Assembly: GCA_015064385.1 (NCBI GenBank)
Contig: SVSI01000016.1
Coordinates: 1 to 49,769 of the forward strand
Direction: 5' to 3'
Origin: Oscillospiraceae bacterium
GTDB lineage: Bacteria; Bacillota; Clostridia; Oscillospirales; CAG-272
DNA: 49,769 nucleotides
A program made the position numbers and the translations under genes. Below, in pieces: positions 16,919 through 26,335 of this stretch (positions are counted from its first letter, which is position 1; each line of letters begins with the position of its first letter). Under the pieces are notes generated by a model. The model ran no database searches. It worked only from the letters and a program-made list of their open reading frames with translations, and had not been told where the DNA came from.

Positions 16919-17521
16919 TTAATTATAGCTACTCAAAAATTCCGATAGCTGCGGGATAAGCTTGTCAAGCGCAACTGCGCGGTGACTGATCTTGTTTTTC
17001 TCCTCAGACGAGAGCTCGCCAAATGATTTGCCGAGATCCTCGCAGATAAACAGAGGATCGTAACCGAAGCCGCCGCTACCTTTTCGTTCCTTTGCGATCG
17101 TGCCGTGACACTCTCCGCGAACGGTGAGAACTTTACCGTCCGGTCCCGCTACGCAGAAAACGCAGACGAACTTTGCGCTTCGATCCTCTATGCCGTCAAG
17201 CTCTGCAAGGAGCTTGTCGTTGTTTCTTTCGTAATTTGCATCCTCACCCGAATAGCGAGCGGAATATATTCCGGGCGCGCCACCGAGAGCGTTTACCATA
17301 AGACCGCTGTCGTCGGCAAGACCGATATAGCCGAGCAGGGCGGGGACGGTCGCCTTTATTCTTGAATTTTCCTCAAAGGAGCTTCCGTTTTCCTCGATCT
17401 CACCCTCGTATCCGATATCGTCAAGCGAGAGAATATCAAGCTCTTTTCCCGTAACTGCGCGGTAAATATCCTTTATTTCTTTTATCTTGTTTTTGTTTCT
17501 CGATGCGAGAACGACCTTCAT
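16919..17521 (-). CDS. rdgB: dITP/XTP pyrophosphatase, RdgB/HAM1 family
   Basis: 200 residues. Removes non-canonical purine triphosphates from the nucleotide pool. Signature elements: VLASRNKNKIKEI at the start, EENGSSFEENSRIKA, GLADDSGLMVNALGGAPGIYSARYSG and GGFGYDPLF. Lies 23 bases after ftsY on the same strand. Confidence 0.95.
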   Translation of the reverse strand: MKVVLASRNKNKIKEIKDIYRAVTGKELDILSLDDIGYEGEIEENGSSFEENSRIKATVPALLGYIGLADDSGLMVNALGGAPGIYSARYSGEDANYERNNDKLLAELDGIEDRSAKFVCVFCVAGPDGKVLTVRGECHGTIAKERKGSGGFGYDPLFICEDLGKSFGELSSEEKNKISHRAVALDKLIPQLSEFLSSYN

Positions 17522-17544
17522 TTTACAGTAATTCCTCTCAAAAG

Positions 17545-18444
17545 TTATTCAAAAAGTGCGTTGACGAAATCTACGGGCTCAAAGGACTGAAGATCGTCTA
17601 TCTGCTCGCCGACTCCGATAAATTTGACCGGAATACCAAGCTCGTTTTTGATCGAGAATACGATGCCGCCCTTAGCGGTTCCGTCGAGCTTCGTGAGCAC
17701 GAGACCCGTGATCTCGGAGGTGTTTCTGAATTCCTTCGCCTGATTTACCGCGTTCTGACCGGTGGTAGAATCAAGGACGAGAAGAGTCTCTCTTGATACA
17801 TCGGGGAGCTGCTTGTCGATAACTCTGTTGATCTTTGCAAGCTCGTTCATAAGGTTCTTCTTGTTGTGCAGACGGCCCGCCGTGTCGATTATAAGCACGT
17901 CGGTTCCGCGCTTCTGCGCCGCTGCCGCCGCGTCGTAAACGACTGCCGCGGGATCGGATCCCTCGGACGATTTAACTATCTGCACGCCCGCACGCTCCGC
18001 CCAGATGGAAAGCTGCTCGATAGCGCCCGCGCGGAAGGTGTCGCCTGCCGCGAGAAGCACCGATTTGCCCTGCATCTTGTAGTTGTGTGCAAGCTTTGCA
18101 ATAGAGGTCGTTTTACCTACTCCGTTAACACCGATAACGAGAATTACGGAGGGCTTCGTGGTCAGATTCATCTCCGACTTTTCGCCGATCATCTCGAGCA
18201 GAATGCTTTTAAGAGCGGCAGTTGCCTCGTCGGGCTCCTTTATCTTTTCCTCTTTTATCTTTTCGCGGAGCTTTTCCATTATCATTTCAGTCGATTCGAT
18301 ACCGACGTCCGCGCAGATGAGCATTTCCTCAAGCTCGTCGAGAGTGTCATCATCTACGCCGCGCTTAAATATCGAGACGATAGAGGAGAACGCAGATTTT
18401 TTAGTCTTGGAAATGCCGTTTCTTAATTTTTCGAAAAATCCCAT
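17545..18444 (-). CDS. ftsY: Signal recognition particle receptor FtsY
   Basis: 299 residues: an N domain (helical, about 1-95) and a GTPase G domain with GVNGVGKTT (105-113), DTFRAGA, DTAGR and TKLDGTAKGG. It lacks the long acidic A region of enterobacterial FtsY, as is normal in Bacillota. Docks ribosome-SRP complexes at the membrane. Its start overlaps the smc stop by one base (TAATG), indicating translational coupling. Confidence 0.97.
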   Translation of the reverse strand: MGFFEKLRNGISKTKKSAFSSIVSIFKRGVDDDTLDELEEMLICADVGIESTEMIMEKLREKIKEEKIKEPDEATAALKSILLEMIGEKSEMNLTTKPSVILVIGVNGVGKTTSIAKLAHNYKMQGKSVLLAAGDTFRAGAIEQLSIWAERAGVQIVKSSEGSDPAAVVYDAAAAAQKRGTDVLIIDTAGRLHNKKNLMNELAKINRVIDKQLPDVSRETLLVLDSTTGQNAVNQAKEFRNTSEITGLVLTKLDGTAKGGIVFSIKNELGIPVKFIGVGEQIDDLQSFEPVDFVNALFE

Positions 18445-21400
18445 TACAGTTTTACTCCGAGTTTCTTTTCAATTTCGCTGAGGTTGACCGAGAGAAGCTG
18501 TGAAACGCCGCGCTCCTGCATGGTAACGCCGTACATTTCGTCCGCCGCCTCCATAGTTCCTCGTCTGTGGGTGATTATGACGAACTGCACCTTGTCCGAG
18601 AACTGCTTTGCATAGTTTGCAAATCTCGTGACGTTTACGTCGTCAAGTGCAGATTCTATCTCGTCGAGCAGACAGAAGGGCGGGGGATTTATCATAATTA
18701 TCGCAAAGTAGATAGCGATAGCGATAAAGGACTGCTCACCACCCGAGAGCTGACGCAGATTATGTATCTTCTTTCCGGGAGGCGCAACGTTAATGTCGAT
18801 GCCGCTGGTAAGAAGATTGTCGGGATCGGTAAGAGTAAGGGATGCGCTGCCTCCTCCGAAGAGATCCTTGAACACTTTTCCGAAGTTTTCGTTGATCTTC
18901 TCAAAGGTGTCGGCAAATTTGCCGCGCATCTCCTTCTCAAGACGGGCAATTACCTGCATACAGTCCGCTTTTGCCTTCTGGAGGTCTTCTATCTGACCGG
19001 ACATAAAGTCGTATTCCTTCTTGACTGCGGCGTATTCCTCGATAGCGCCGACGTTGACGTTTCCGAGCTCCTTGATCCTAGCGTGGAGGATATTCTGCTC
19101 CGCAACCATCGAGGGACGGTTATCGCTGTCGGTCTTTATAATGTCGAGCGCGCACGCGTCCGCATAGGAAAGATTGTAATCGTCCCAGAGGCGGTTTGTA
19201 AGGCGCTCCTTTTCCTCTCTGATTCTTTCGCAGGACGCTTCGAGCTTCGTAAGAGCCATAAATACAAGCTCTCTTTCTCTCGTTTTGTCCTTAATTGCCG
19301 CGCGGTTGAGGGCAATTTCTCTTTCGTGATCCTCTCCCTCGGCGGCGAGCTTTGCAAGCTGCTCTTCAAGCTCGGATAGACGCTCGTTGGCAACGGCGAT
19401 GCTTTCCTTTGCCGAGATCGCCTCTTTTTCAAGCTCGGCAATACGCGCGTTTATCTCGCGCGAGCGGACTGCGATGTCCGAAATATCGCGGCTGAGCGAA
19501 GCGATAAGCAGAGCGTTCTGCTCCAGGCGGATCTCTGCGTTCTCAAGCTCCTTGCCCTTGACGGACGCCTTAACGAGAAGGTCGTTTTTCTTGGTTGCAA
19601 GTGCGGAAATGGAGCTGTTGACCTCTTTAATAGTGTTCTGAAGCGCTTTTGCGTTCGTGTCGCATTCGGAGATAAGAACGGATAGCTCCTCGATTCTGTT
19701 TTTCATCTCAAGTGCCTTGGTAACGCGCTCGTTTCTCTCTTTCTCGATCTCACCGAGCTTGCCCGAGATCTCGTCAAGACGGGCGTTGATCTCGTCAAGC
19801 GATCTCTCGCGCAGGGAAATGGACGCTTCGCCCGCGCTGATAAGGGACGCGATCATAGACGCGCTGTCCGCGTTGTTTTCGAGCGAGGATACTATCTCGT
19901 CCGAGCGAGTTTTCAGCTTCGCAAAATCCTCGCGGAGCTTTTCGCATCTTGCCAGAGCTTTCTTTTCCTCTTCGTCGAGATTTGCAATGTCGATACCGCG
20001 GGTAAGAATACCGCTGTCTCGCTTTGCCGCACCTCCGGTGAACGAACCGCCCGCATTTATGAGCTGTCCGTCGAGAGTAACTATTCTTACGCTGTATCCG
20101 AGCGCCTTTGCGGTGTAGGAAGCGTTGTCAAGCGTGTCGAAAACTACCGTTCTGCCGAGCAGGTAGGAGATTACCGATCTGCATTTTTGCTCACAGCTTA
20201 CAAGCTCGTCGGCAATACCGATATATCCGCGGCTCTTTTTGAGAGTTGCCATATCGGTACTCAGCTTTTGCGCTTTTATGGACGTGAGAGGGTAGAAGGT
20301 GGCTCTACCGGTGTTTTCACGCTTCAAGTATTCAATGGCGGACTTTGCCGCCTCCTCGTTTTCAACGATTATGTTCTGGATATTCGCGCCGAGAGCGGTC
20401 TCAATAGCGAGAGTAAGCTCTCTCTTGACGCTTATCTGCTTGGATACCGGACCGATAATGCCGCGAAGCTGACCTCTTACGCCCGCCTCTGCAACTGCCT
20501 TAACGGAGCGCTGATATCCGTCGAAATGCTCGTCCATTCTACGAAGGGCGTCCGCCTTCTGACGGCAAGCTGCCGCATTTGCAGACTCTGCGTCGATATT
20601 TTTGCGTATATCGTCGGCATCCTGCTCGAGTGCCTCAAGCGATGCGGTAAGCGATGCGCGCTCGGTCTTGAGTGCCTCCGCTTTTTCGGTATAGCGCGAA
20701 AGGGACGCTTTTCCGCTTTCTATTTCCTTGCATATCGCGTCTTTTTCCTCAACTACCTTTGCCTTGTCCGCTTCAAGCTCTGCGGTGTGAGTTACGCTGG
20801 ACGTGTCGCTTGCGTCGAATGCAGAGTAGTCAACGCGAAGCTCGGTGTATTCGTTTTCAAGCTCGCCGCGCTTTATATCAAGTGCGTCAAGCTCGCCCTG
20901 GAGAGTGTTTACGCGCTCCCTTTCGCTCTCAAGAGCGGCAGAGCTTTCCTCGAAAGCGGCGTGCGAGGTGTTATATTCCTCCTCAAGAAGGCGTTTTTCC
21001 TCTTCAAGACGGGTAGTTTCTGCGCGTGCGATCTCAAGCTTCGCGTTTGCAGACTGCGTGCTTGCCGCACTTTCGGAAAGAGCACTCGATGCGTTGTCTC
21101 GGTTGTTACCCGCAAGAGTAAGAGCGGTCTCGAGACGGTTCTTTTCTCTCTCCTGATCGAGCATCTTGCTTCTTATCTGCTCAAACTCGACTCTCTTTTC
21201 CATTTGCGACTCTTCAAGCTGCTCGCCTCTTTTTTCAAGGGATGCAAGCGTGCTGTCAGTAATCTCAAGTTCGTGGCGCGAGAGAAGGAGCTCCTTGTCA
21301 TTTTGCTCGGAGCTTTCGAGTATTTTTTCAATATCATATACCGCAATCGATATGTCGAGCGCCTTTTTCTTCTCGTATATCTCGAGATAAGCTCTCGCTT

Positions 21401-22034
21401 TTACGCTGTCGCGCTCAAGGTGGGGGAGACGGCGCGCGTGGTGCGAGACTATGTCGTTAAGACGGGTAAGGTTGTCCTCCGCCTCTGCAAGACGCTTTTC
21501 AGACTCCGCCTTTTTGATGCGGTATTTGGAGATTCCTGCCGCTTCCTCAAAAATGATACGGCGGTCGTCACTCTTTTGCGAAATGATCTCGGCTATCTTA
21601 CCCTGACCGATTATAGAATATCCGGTCTTACCGATACCCGTGTTCATAAACATTTCGGCAATGTCGCGGAGACGTACCTGCTTGTTGTTTATAAGATATT
21701 GGCTGTCGCCCGTACGGAAATAACGGCGGGTGACGGTTATTTCGTCAAAATCCGAGTTTATTCTGTTTTCTCCGCGGTTGTCGATAGTCATAGATACCTC
21801 GGCAAAGCCCATTGCAGGACGGTGCTCGGTACCTCCGAAGATAACGTCCTCCATCTTCGTTCCTCTTATGTTTTTGGAGGAAAGCTCGCCAAGGACCCAT
21901 TTAACTGCGTCCGAAATATTGGATTTTCCGCTTCCGTTGGGACCGACTATGATCGTCATACCGGGGTCGATCTTGATCTTCGTTCTCTGTGGGAACGATT
22001 TGAAGCCGTGAAGTTCAAGCGAAAGAAGTCGCAT
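18444..22034 (-). CDS. smc: Chromosome segregation ATPase SMC
   Basis: 1196 residues. Walker A GPNGSGKSN (31-39) is followed by a long coiled coil, a hinge near residues 500-660 (RGIIGPVSKQI and later GGSFTGGA), a second coiled coil, and the head with signature LSGGEQ (1096-1101) and Walker B CLLDEIESALDD (from about 1126). It forms the ring-shaped condensin core with ScpA and ScpB, which are not in this window. Placed between the radical-SAM gene (17 bases upstream) and ftsY (overlap), as is common in Clostridia. Confidence 0.97.
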   Translation of the reverse strand: MRLLSLELHGFKSFPQRTKIKIDPGMTIIVGPNGSGKSNISDAVKWVLGELSSKNIRGTKMEDVIFGGTEHRPAMGFAEVSMTIDNRGENRINSDFDEITVTRRYFRTGDSQYLINNKQVRLRDIAEMFMNTGIGKTGYSIIGQGKIAEIISQKSDDRRIIFEEAAGISKYRIKKAESEKRLAEAEDNLTRLNDIVSHHARRLPHLERDSVKARAYLEIYEKKKALDISIAVYDIEKILESSEQNDKELLLSRHELEITDSTLASLEKRGEQLEESQMEKRVEFEQIRSKMLDQEREKNRLETALTLAGNNRDNASSALSESAASTQSANAKLEIARAETTRLEEEKRLLEEEYNTSHAAFEESSAALESERERVNTLQGELDALDIKRGELENEYTELRVDYSAFDASDTSSVTHTAELEADKAKVVEEKDAICKEIESGKASLSRYTEKAEALKTERASLTASLEALEQDADDIRKNIDAESANAAACRQKADALRRMDEHFDGYQRSVKAVAEAGVRGQLRGIIGPVSKQISVKRELTLAIETALGANIQNIIVENEEAAKSAIEYLKRENTGRATFYPLTSIKAQKLSTDMATLKKSRGYIGIADELVSCEQKCRSVISYLLGRTVVFDTLDNASYTAKALGYSVRIVTLDGQLINAGGSFTGGAAKRDSGILTRGIDIANLDEEEKKALARCEKLREDFAKLKTRSDEIVSSLENNADSASMIASLISAGEASISLRERSLDEINARLDEISGKLGEIEKERNERVTKALEMKNRIEELSVLISECDTNAKALQNTIKEVNSSISALATKKNDLLVKASVKGKELENAEIRLEQNALLIASLSRDISDIAVRSREINARIAELEKEAISAKESIAVANERLSELEEQLAKLAAEGEDHEREIALNRAAIKDKTRERELVFMALTKLEASCERIREEKERLTNRLWDDYNLSYADACALDIIKTDSDNRPSMVAEQNILHARIKELGNVNVGAIEEYAAVKKEYDFMSGQIEDLQKAKADCMQVIARLEKEMRGKFADTFEKINENFGKVFKDLFGGGSASLTLTDPDNLLTSGIDINVAPPGKKIHNLRQLSGGEQSFIAIAIYFAIIMINPPPFCLLDEIESALDDVNVTRFANYAKQFSDKVQFVIITHRRGTMEAADEMYGVTMQERGVSQLLSVNLSEIEKKLGVKL

Positions 22035-22051
22035 TTGTTTTCTCCTGTGAT

Positions 22052-23068
22052 TTAACTTTTACTTATTTTAAGTTCGTATTCCGAGAGCCGGTCGTCCTTT
22101 GTGAAGCGAAGCTCGGAAAGCGAATATTTAGTCATTATTTTACGGTAGTTGATCTTTTTCTGACCTATTGCCTTCGACAGCATATTGCCCGCTACCGAAA
22201 TTTCTATTTTCGCGCCCGAAAGATCTCCGAGCGTGTCAAGCTCTTTGCAGATGAGCTTCAAAAAGAAGGCAGAAATACACATTTCTCCGAGTGCGGGATG
22301 AAAAGCGCCCGCAACTATGCCGTTTTCCGAATGCAGAGATGCAGTTTCGCAAAGACCGATGCGTATGACCTTTACACCATGAGAGTGCGCTACCTCAAAA
22401 ACGGCGGCAGAACGCTCTACTGCGTCCTCGAGAGTAAGCGGGGGATAGTCTCCCTTTCTCATCATTTCATGGAGTGCGGTGCCAGAAAATACGGCGGTAG
22501 GGTATATCCTTATACCGCTCGCACCCGCGCGGCATATTTCGCGAACGGTCTCTATCTCGCTGTCGGGATCAGAAAAGGGTAGTCCTATCATCATCTGACC
22601 TATAAGCTCAAAGCCGGCGTCAACAACGTCCCGCATCGCTTTTTTTGCTTGCTCGGCGGTGTGACCGCGGCGTGATGCCGCAAGCACCTCGTCCGATATG
22701 CTCTGTATTCCGAGCTCGACCGTCTTTACGGGATATTTTGCAAGGATGGAGAGTATCTCGCCATCAATATAATCAGGTCTCGTCGAGAGACGGATCCCGC
22801 TGACTCTGCCCGATAAGCAAAACTCGTTTGCAATAGAGAGTAGCTCGATCATAAGAGATCTCTCTATACCTGTAAAGCTTCCGCCGAAGAATGCTATCTC
22901 GGCGGTCTCGCTTCTCGGATCGAGTGTTTCAAGGACGGTCTCAATATCTTTTCGTACGTTGTCCAGCGAAAACTCCTCCTGACCGGTGATCTTGCGCTGG
23001 TTACAGAAAACGCAGTCGTGCGGACATCCGAGATGTGGTACGAAAACGGGAATGTTTACGTGTTTCAA
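22052..23068 (-). CDS. Radical SAM protein, Elp3-like, TTG start
   Basis: 338 residues. The 4Fe-4S cluster motif CPHDCVFC (Cys15, Cys19, Cys22) is near the amino end, then FFGGSFTGIE (SAM-binding GGE-like), STRPDYID and ELGIQSISDEVL. This fits the Elp3/MiaB-like HemN-related group, often placed between rnc and smc in Clostridia; its reaction is not established. The start codon is TTG, with AAGGAAG about eight bases upstream; no ATG precedes the cysteine cluster. Gap to smc is 17 bases. Confidence 0.85.
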   Translation of the reverse strand: MKHVNIPVFVPHLGCPHDCVFCNQRKITGQEEFSLDNVRKDIETVLETLDPRSETAEIAFFGGSFTGIERSLMIELLSIANEFCLSGRVSGIRLSTRPDYIDGEILSILAKYPVKTVELGIQSISDEVLAASRRGHTAEQAKKAMRDVVDAGFELIGQMMIGLPFSDPDSEIETVREICRAGASGIRIYPTAVFSGTALHEMMRKGDYPPLTLEDAVERSAAVFEVAHSHGVKVIRIGLCETASLHSENGIVAGAFHPALGEMCISAFFLKLICKELDTLGDLSGAKIEISVAGNMLSKAIGQKKINYRKIMTKYSLSELRFTKDDRLSEYELKISKS

Positions 23069-23107
23069 CTTTATAACTTCCTTAAAAAACTTTGCGTACG
23101 GGAGCTC

Positions 23108-23821
23108 TTATTCTCCGTCAAATCCGAAGAATTTGAGCGCGTCCTTTGCCGCGTTCTGTTCTGCTTCGCGCTTGCTGGAGCCCGAGCCGACACCGAGCAC
23201 GTTGCTGTCGTTGAGACGCGCTTCGGTGGTGAACACCTTCTTGTGCGGCGGTCCCGATTCGGAAATAACGACGTAAACGAGCTCCTCGCCCGGCTTCTGC
23301 TGAACTATCTGCTGAAGCTTGGTCTTGTAATCGGTAGAGGAGTGCTCGCGCACGGTCTTGTCGATAAGCTTTTTGGCGTATGGCATAAGGAATTTTTCGA
23401 CCTCGTCAATGCCCGAGTCGAGATATATTGCGGCAAGCAGTGCCTCGTAAGCGTCCGAGAGAATGGAAGGACGCTCTCTGCCGCTGTTTATCTCTTCGCC
23501 GTGTCCGAGAAGGAGATATTTTCCGAGCTCTATCTCGGTAGCGTAAGAGGCAAGCGCCTTTTCACAAACTACCGCCGAGCGTATTTTGGAGAGCTCTCCC
23601 TCGCGCTCGTTTGAAAGCTCGCTGAAAAGATGCGTGCTGACGATTATAGAAAGCACGGCGTCACCGAGAAATTCCATACGCTCGTTAGAGGGAATATTGT
23701 GTCCCTTCGCCTTCTCCTCGTTTGAGTAGGAGGAGTGGGTGAGCGCGTTTTTAAGAAGCTCTCGGTTACTGAATTTATATCCTATCTTTTCTTCAAGCTG
23801 TGAAATTACTTCGTGATTCAT
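23108..23821 (-). CDS. rnc: Ribonuclease III
   Basis: 237 residues. Cuts double-stranded RNA in rRNA and mRNA processing. The catalytic signature NERMEFLGDAVL (46-57) holds Glu50 and Asp54, with a second acidic set at SDAYEALLAAIYLD. A double-stranded RNA binding domain occupies about 157-235 (DYKTKLQQIVQQ to AAKDALKFFG). Only 28 bases separate it from plsX, and the ribosome binding site there (AAAGG) is unusually far from the ATG, so coupling to plsX is likely. Confidence 0.96.
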   Translation of the reverse strand: MNHEVISQLEEKIGYKFSNRELLKNALTHSSYSNEEKAKGHNIPSNERMEFLGDAVLSIIVSTHLFSELSNEREGELSKIRSAVVCEKALASYATEIELGKYLLLGHGEEINSGRERPSILSDAYEALLAAIYLDSGIDEVEKFLMPYAKKLIDKTVREHSSTDYKTKLQQIVQQKPGEELVYVVISESGPPHKKVFTTEARLNDSNVLGVGSGSSKREAEQNAAKDALKFFGFDGE

Positions 23822-23849
23822 TTTGAAAAACAGATACCTTTCGGGTAAA

Positions 23850-24959
23850 TTACTTGTTCTCTTCGTTCTTTTCGCCGCTCTCGCTGCTCTCGCTGCTCTT
23901 TGCCTCGGTGGTGGCGGGCGTCTCGCTCGGCTTTGCCTTCGGCTTGGGACGCGAAACGGCTACACCCTCGGGCAGCTCGCAGTTTTTGGCGATATCTCTG
24001 ATAATTCCGGTATTGTTATAGAAAACCGCCTGCTTTACGGCGTTTTTGATGGCTTTTGCATCCGAGCTTCCGTGTGCCTTTATAACGGGACGGGAGATTC
24101 CGAGGAAGGGTGCTCCGCCGTACTCGGAGGCGTCGAAGCTGTTTTTAAGCTCGTCGATCTGCTTTTTAACGAGAACGGCCGATACCATAGACACAGGATT
24201 TGCCTTGAACATGGTCTTGAGCTTCTTCGAGAAGAAGGATCCCATTCCTTCGATAGTCTTAAGCAGTACGTTGCCCGTAAATCCGTCGGTCACGAGAATA
24301 TCGCACTTTCCGAAGGGAACCTCTTTTCCCTCAACGTTGCCGATAAAGTTTATGATCTTGGACTGTCTGAGTATCTCGTACGTCTCAATATGCATCGGCG
24401 TACCCTTTTTCGACTCGGTTCCGATGTTGAGAAGACCGACGGTCGGACGCGATATGCCGAAGATTCTTTCCATGTATATCGATCCCATAATTGCAAACTG
24501 ATAGAGATGCGCGGCATCAACTACGGCGTTCGCACCCGAATCTATAAGAAGAACGGGCTTTTCAAGGGGAAGAATAGTTGCGATAGCAGAGCGAAGAACT
24601 CCTTTGATGCGGTGTACGTAAAGGGTAGAGCCCGCGTGAAGCGCACCCGTGTTTCCTGCGCTGACGAAAGCGTCGCCCTCGCCCTCTTTGAGAAGCTTAA
24701 AGCCCACGCGAAGGGAAGAATCTGCCTTTTCGCGCACGCTGAGAGGTGCGTCCTCCATAGATACCACCTGAGTGCAGTGAACTATTCTTATTCCGGGATC
24801 GGAAAGGTCAACGCCTACTCTGCCTGCGGCAAGACGGATCTTGGTCTCGTCACCGACGAGAATAAGCTCGTGATTCATTTCCTTTCTTACGAGCGCGGCT
24901 CCTTCAACTACTACGTCGGGAGCAAAATCTCCGCCCATTGCGTCGAGAATTATTTTCAT
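23850..24959 (-). CDS. plsX: Phosphate acyltransferase PlsX
   Basis: 369 residues. Makes acyl-phosphate from acyl-ACP, the first committed step of phospholipid synthesis in Bacillota. Recognised by ILDAMGGDFAP at the start, SAGNTGALHAGS, LIDSGANAVVDA, LNIGTESKKGT and TDGFTGNVLLKTIEG. The last about 40 residues (PKPKAKPSETPATTEAKS then Ser/Glu-rich) are a disordered tail that most PlsX proteins lack. AAGGAGATAT precedes the ATG. In many relatives acpP lies between plsX and rnc; here it does not. Confidence 0.95.
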   Translation of the reverse strand: MKIILDAMGGDFAPDVVVEGAALVRKEMNHELILVGDETKIRLAAGRVGVDLSDPGIRIVHCTQVVSMEDAPLSVREKADSSLRVGFKLLKEGEGDAFVSAGNTGALHAGSTLYVHRIKGVLRSAIATILPLEKPVLLIDSGANAVVDAAHLYQFAIMGSIYMERIFGISRPTVGLLNIGTESKKGTPMHIETYEILRQSKIINFIGNVEGKEVPFGKCDILVTDGFTGNVLLKTIEGMGSFFSKKLKTMFKANPVSMVSAVLVKKQIDELKNSFDASEYGGAPFLGISRPVIKAHGSSDAKAIKNAVKQAVFYNNTGIIRDIAKNCELPEGVAVSRPKPKAKPSETPATTEAKSSESSESGEKNEENK

Positions 24960-25006
24960 AGTAAAATATCTCCTTTTTTCCTTGTTTTGGAGTGATTTTC
25001 GGTTGC

Positions 25007-26335
25007 TTAAAGCGTTTCCTTAAAGGCACGCGCGGCTTCAAGAGCTCTTTCGGACAGCGCGGTGTTGCGTGCCGCCTTTCCGCCCTTGACCTTTTTATCA
25101 AGCATCGGTATTATTCCGAAATTTACGTTCATAGGTTGGAAGTCGGATACTCCGCCGTTTTTAACGTACATAGCGAGCGATCCGATAGCGGTAACGTTCG
25201 GGAAAACGGGAATATCCCTTCCGAGTGCCATTGATGCGGCGGCAATTCCGGCAACGAGACCGGAAGCACACGATTCAAGGTATCCCTCGACACCGGTCAT
25301 CTGTCCCGCGAAAAATACGTTCGGATTTTTCTTCATCTGGTAAGAATCTCCGAGTACCTTCGGCGAGTTTATGAAGGTGTTTCTGTGCATAACTCCGTAG
25401 CGCAGGAAAGATGCGTTTTCAAGTCCGGGTATCATAGAAAAGACTCTTTTCTGCTCGGGGAATGTCAGATGCGTCTGAAATCCCACGAGATTATAAGCCG
25501 TCTTTTCTAGATTTTCCTGACGGAGCTGAACTACCGCGTAAGCGTCCTTGCCCGTATCGGGGCAGGGGAGTCCGACCGGCTTTAGAGGTCCGTAGAGAAG
25601 TGTCTCTCTGCCTCGCTTTGCCATGACCTCGACGGGCATACAGCCCTCGAAAACGGTCAGTTCCTTTTGCCGGTCTCTGTCAAAGTCGTGAAGCTCTGCC
25701 TCTTTTGCCGAAACAAGTGCCTCGTAGAATGCAGAGTATTCGGCTTCGTTCATAGGACAGTTGATGTAGCACGCCTCGCCCTTGCCGTATCTTGAGGCGA
25801 AAAACGCCTTTGACATGTCGATCGAGGACGCCTCGACTATCGGTGCGGCGGCGTCAAAGAAATGAAGCTGATCGTCACCTATAAGCTCTCCGATGTATTT
25901 CGAAAAAGCGTCCGAGGTGAGTGGACCCGTTGCGATAACGGTTATCTCGTTTTCGTTAGTAGATGTGATCTCATCGCAAATAAGTGTGATATTCGGATGA
26001 TTTTTGATCTTTTCGGTGACGTACGACGAAAACTTATCTCTGTCAACCGCAAGAGCCGCGCCTGCGGGTACCTGCGAGAGGTGAGCGGACTTCATTATCA
26101 GGGACCCAAAAATATCAAGCTCCTCTTTGAGAAGTCCCACCGCGTTGGTTATCTGATTTGAGCGGAATGAATTTGAGCAAACGAGCTCGCAGAAATTCTC
26201 ACTCGAATGTGCCGGCGTGAACTTTTTCGGCTTCATTTCACATAATGTGACCTTTACGCCCATCTCGGCGGCTTGCCAAGCTGCCTCACAGCCGGCAAGA
26301 CCTGCACCGATTATTTTTATAGATTTAGTTTCCAT
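25007..26335 (-). CDS. trmFO: Folate/FAD-dependent tRNA (uracil-54 C5) methyltransferase TrmFO
   Basis: 442 residues. Forms ribothymidine at position 54 of tRNA using methylene-folate and FADH2. FAD-binding GAGLAGCEAA (10-19) and CELVCSNSFRSNQ with Cys53, the residue reported as catalytic in the Bacillus enzyme, are present, as are GVEGYLESCASGLVAG and the AFFAGQMTG-type segment (VFFAGQMTGVEG). The start overlaps topA by 11 bases and has no clear ribosome binding site, so translation is probably coupled to topA. Confidence 0.96.
   Translation of the reverse strand: METKSIKIIGAGLAGCEAAWQAAEMGVKVTLCEMKPKKFTPAHSSENFCELVCSNSFRSNQITNAVGLLKEELDIFGSLIMKSAHLSQVPAGAALAVDRDKFSSYVTEKIKNHPNITLICDEITSTNENEITVIATGPLTSDAFSKYIGELIGDDQLHFFDAAAPIVEASSIDMSKAFFASRYGKGEACYINCPMNEAEYSAFYEALVSAKEAELHDFDRDRQKELTVFEGCMPVEVMAKRGRETLLYGPLKPVGLPCPDTGKDAYAVVQLRQENLEKTAYNLVGFQTHLTFPEQKRVFSMIPGLENASFLRYGVMHRNTFINSPKVLGDSYQMKKNPNVFFAGQMTGVEGYLESCASGLVAGIAAASMALGRDIPVFPNVTAIGSLAMYVKNGGVSDFQPMNVNFGIIPMLDKKVKGGKAARNTALSERALEAARAFKETL

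Noticed and set aside
20187..22055. 622-codon plus-strand open frame opposite smc
   Set aside because: It is the complement of a well-supported smc gene; codon bias in the sense strand keeps the antisense frame open, and no start site or family resemblance was seen.
23823..24995. 390-codon plus-strand frame opposite plsX
   Set aside because: Shadow of plsX, with no supporting features.
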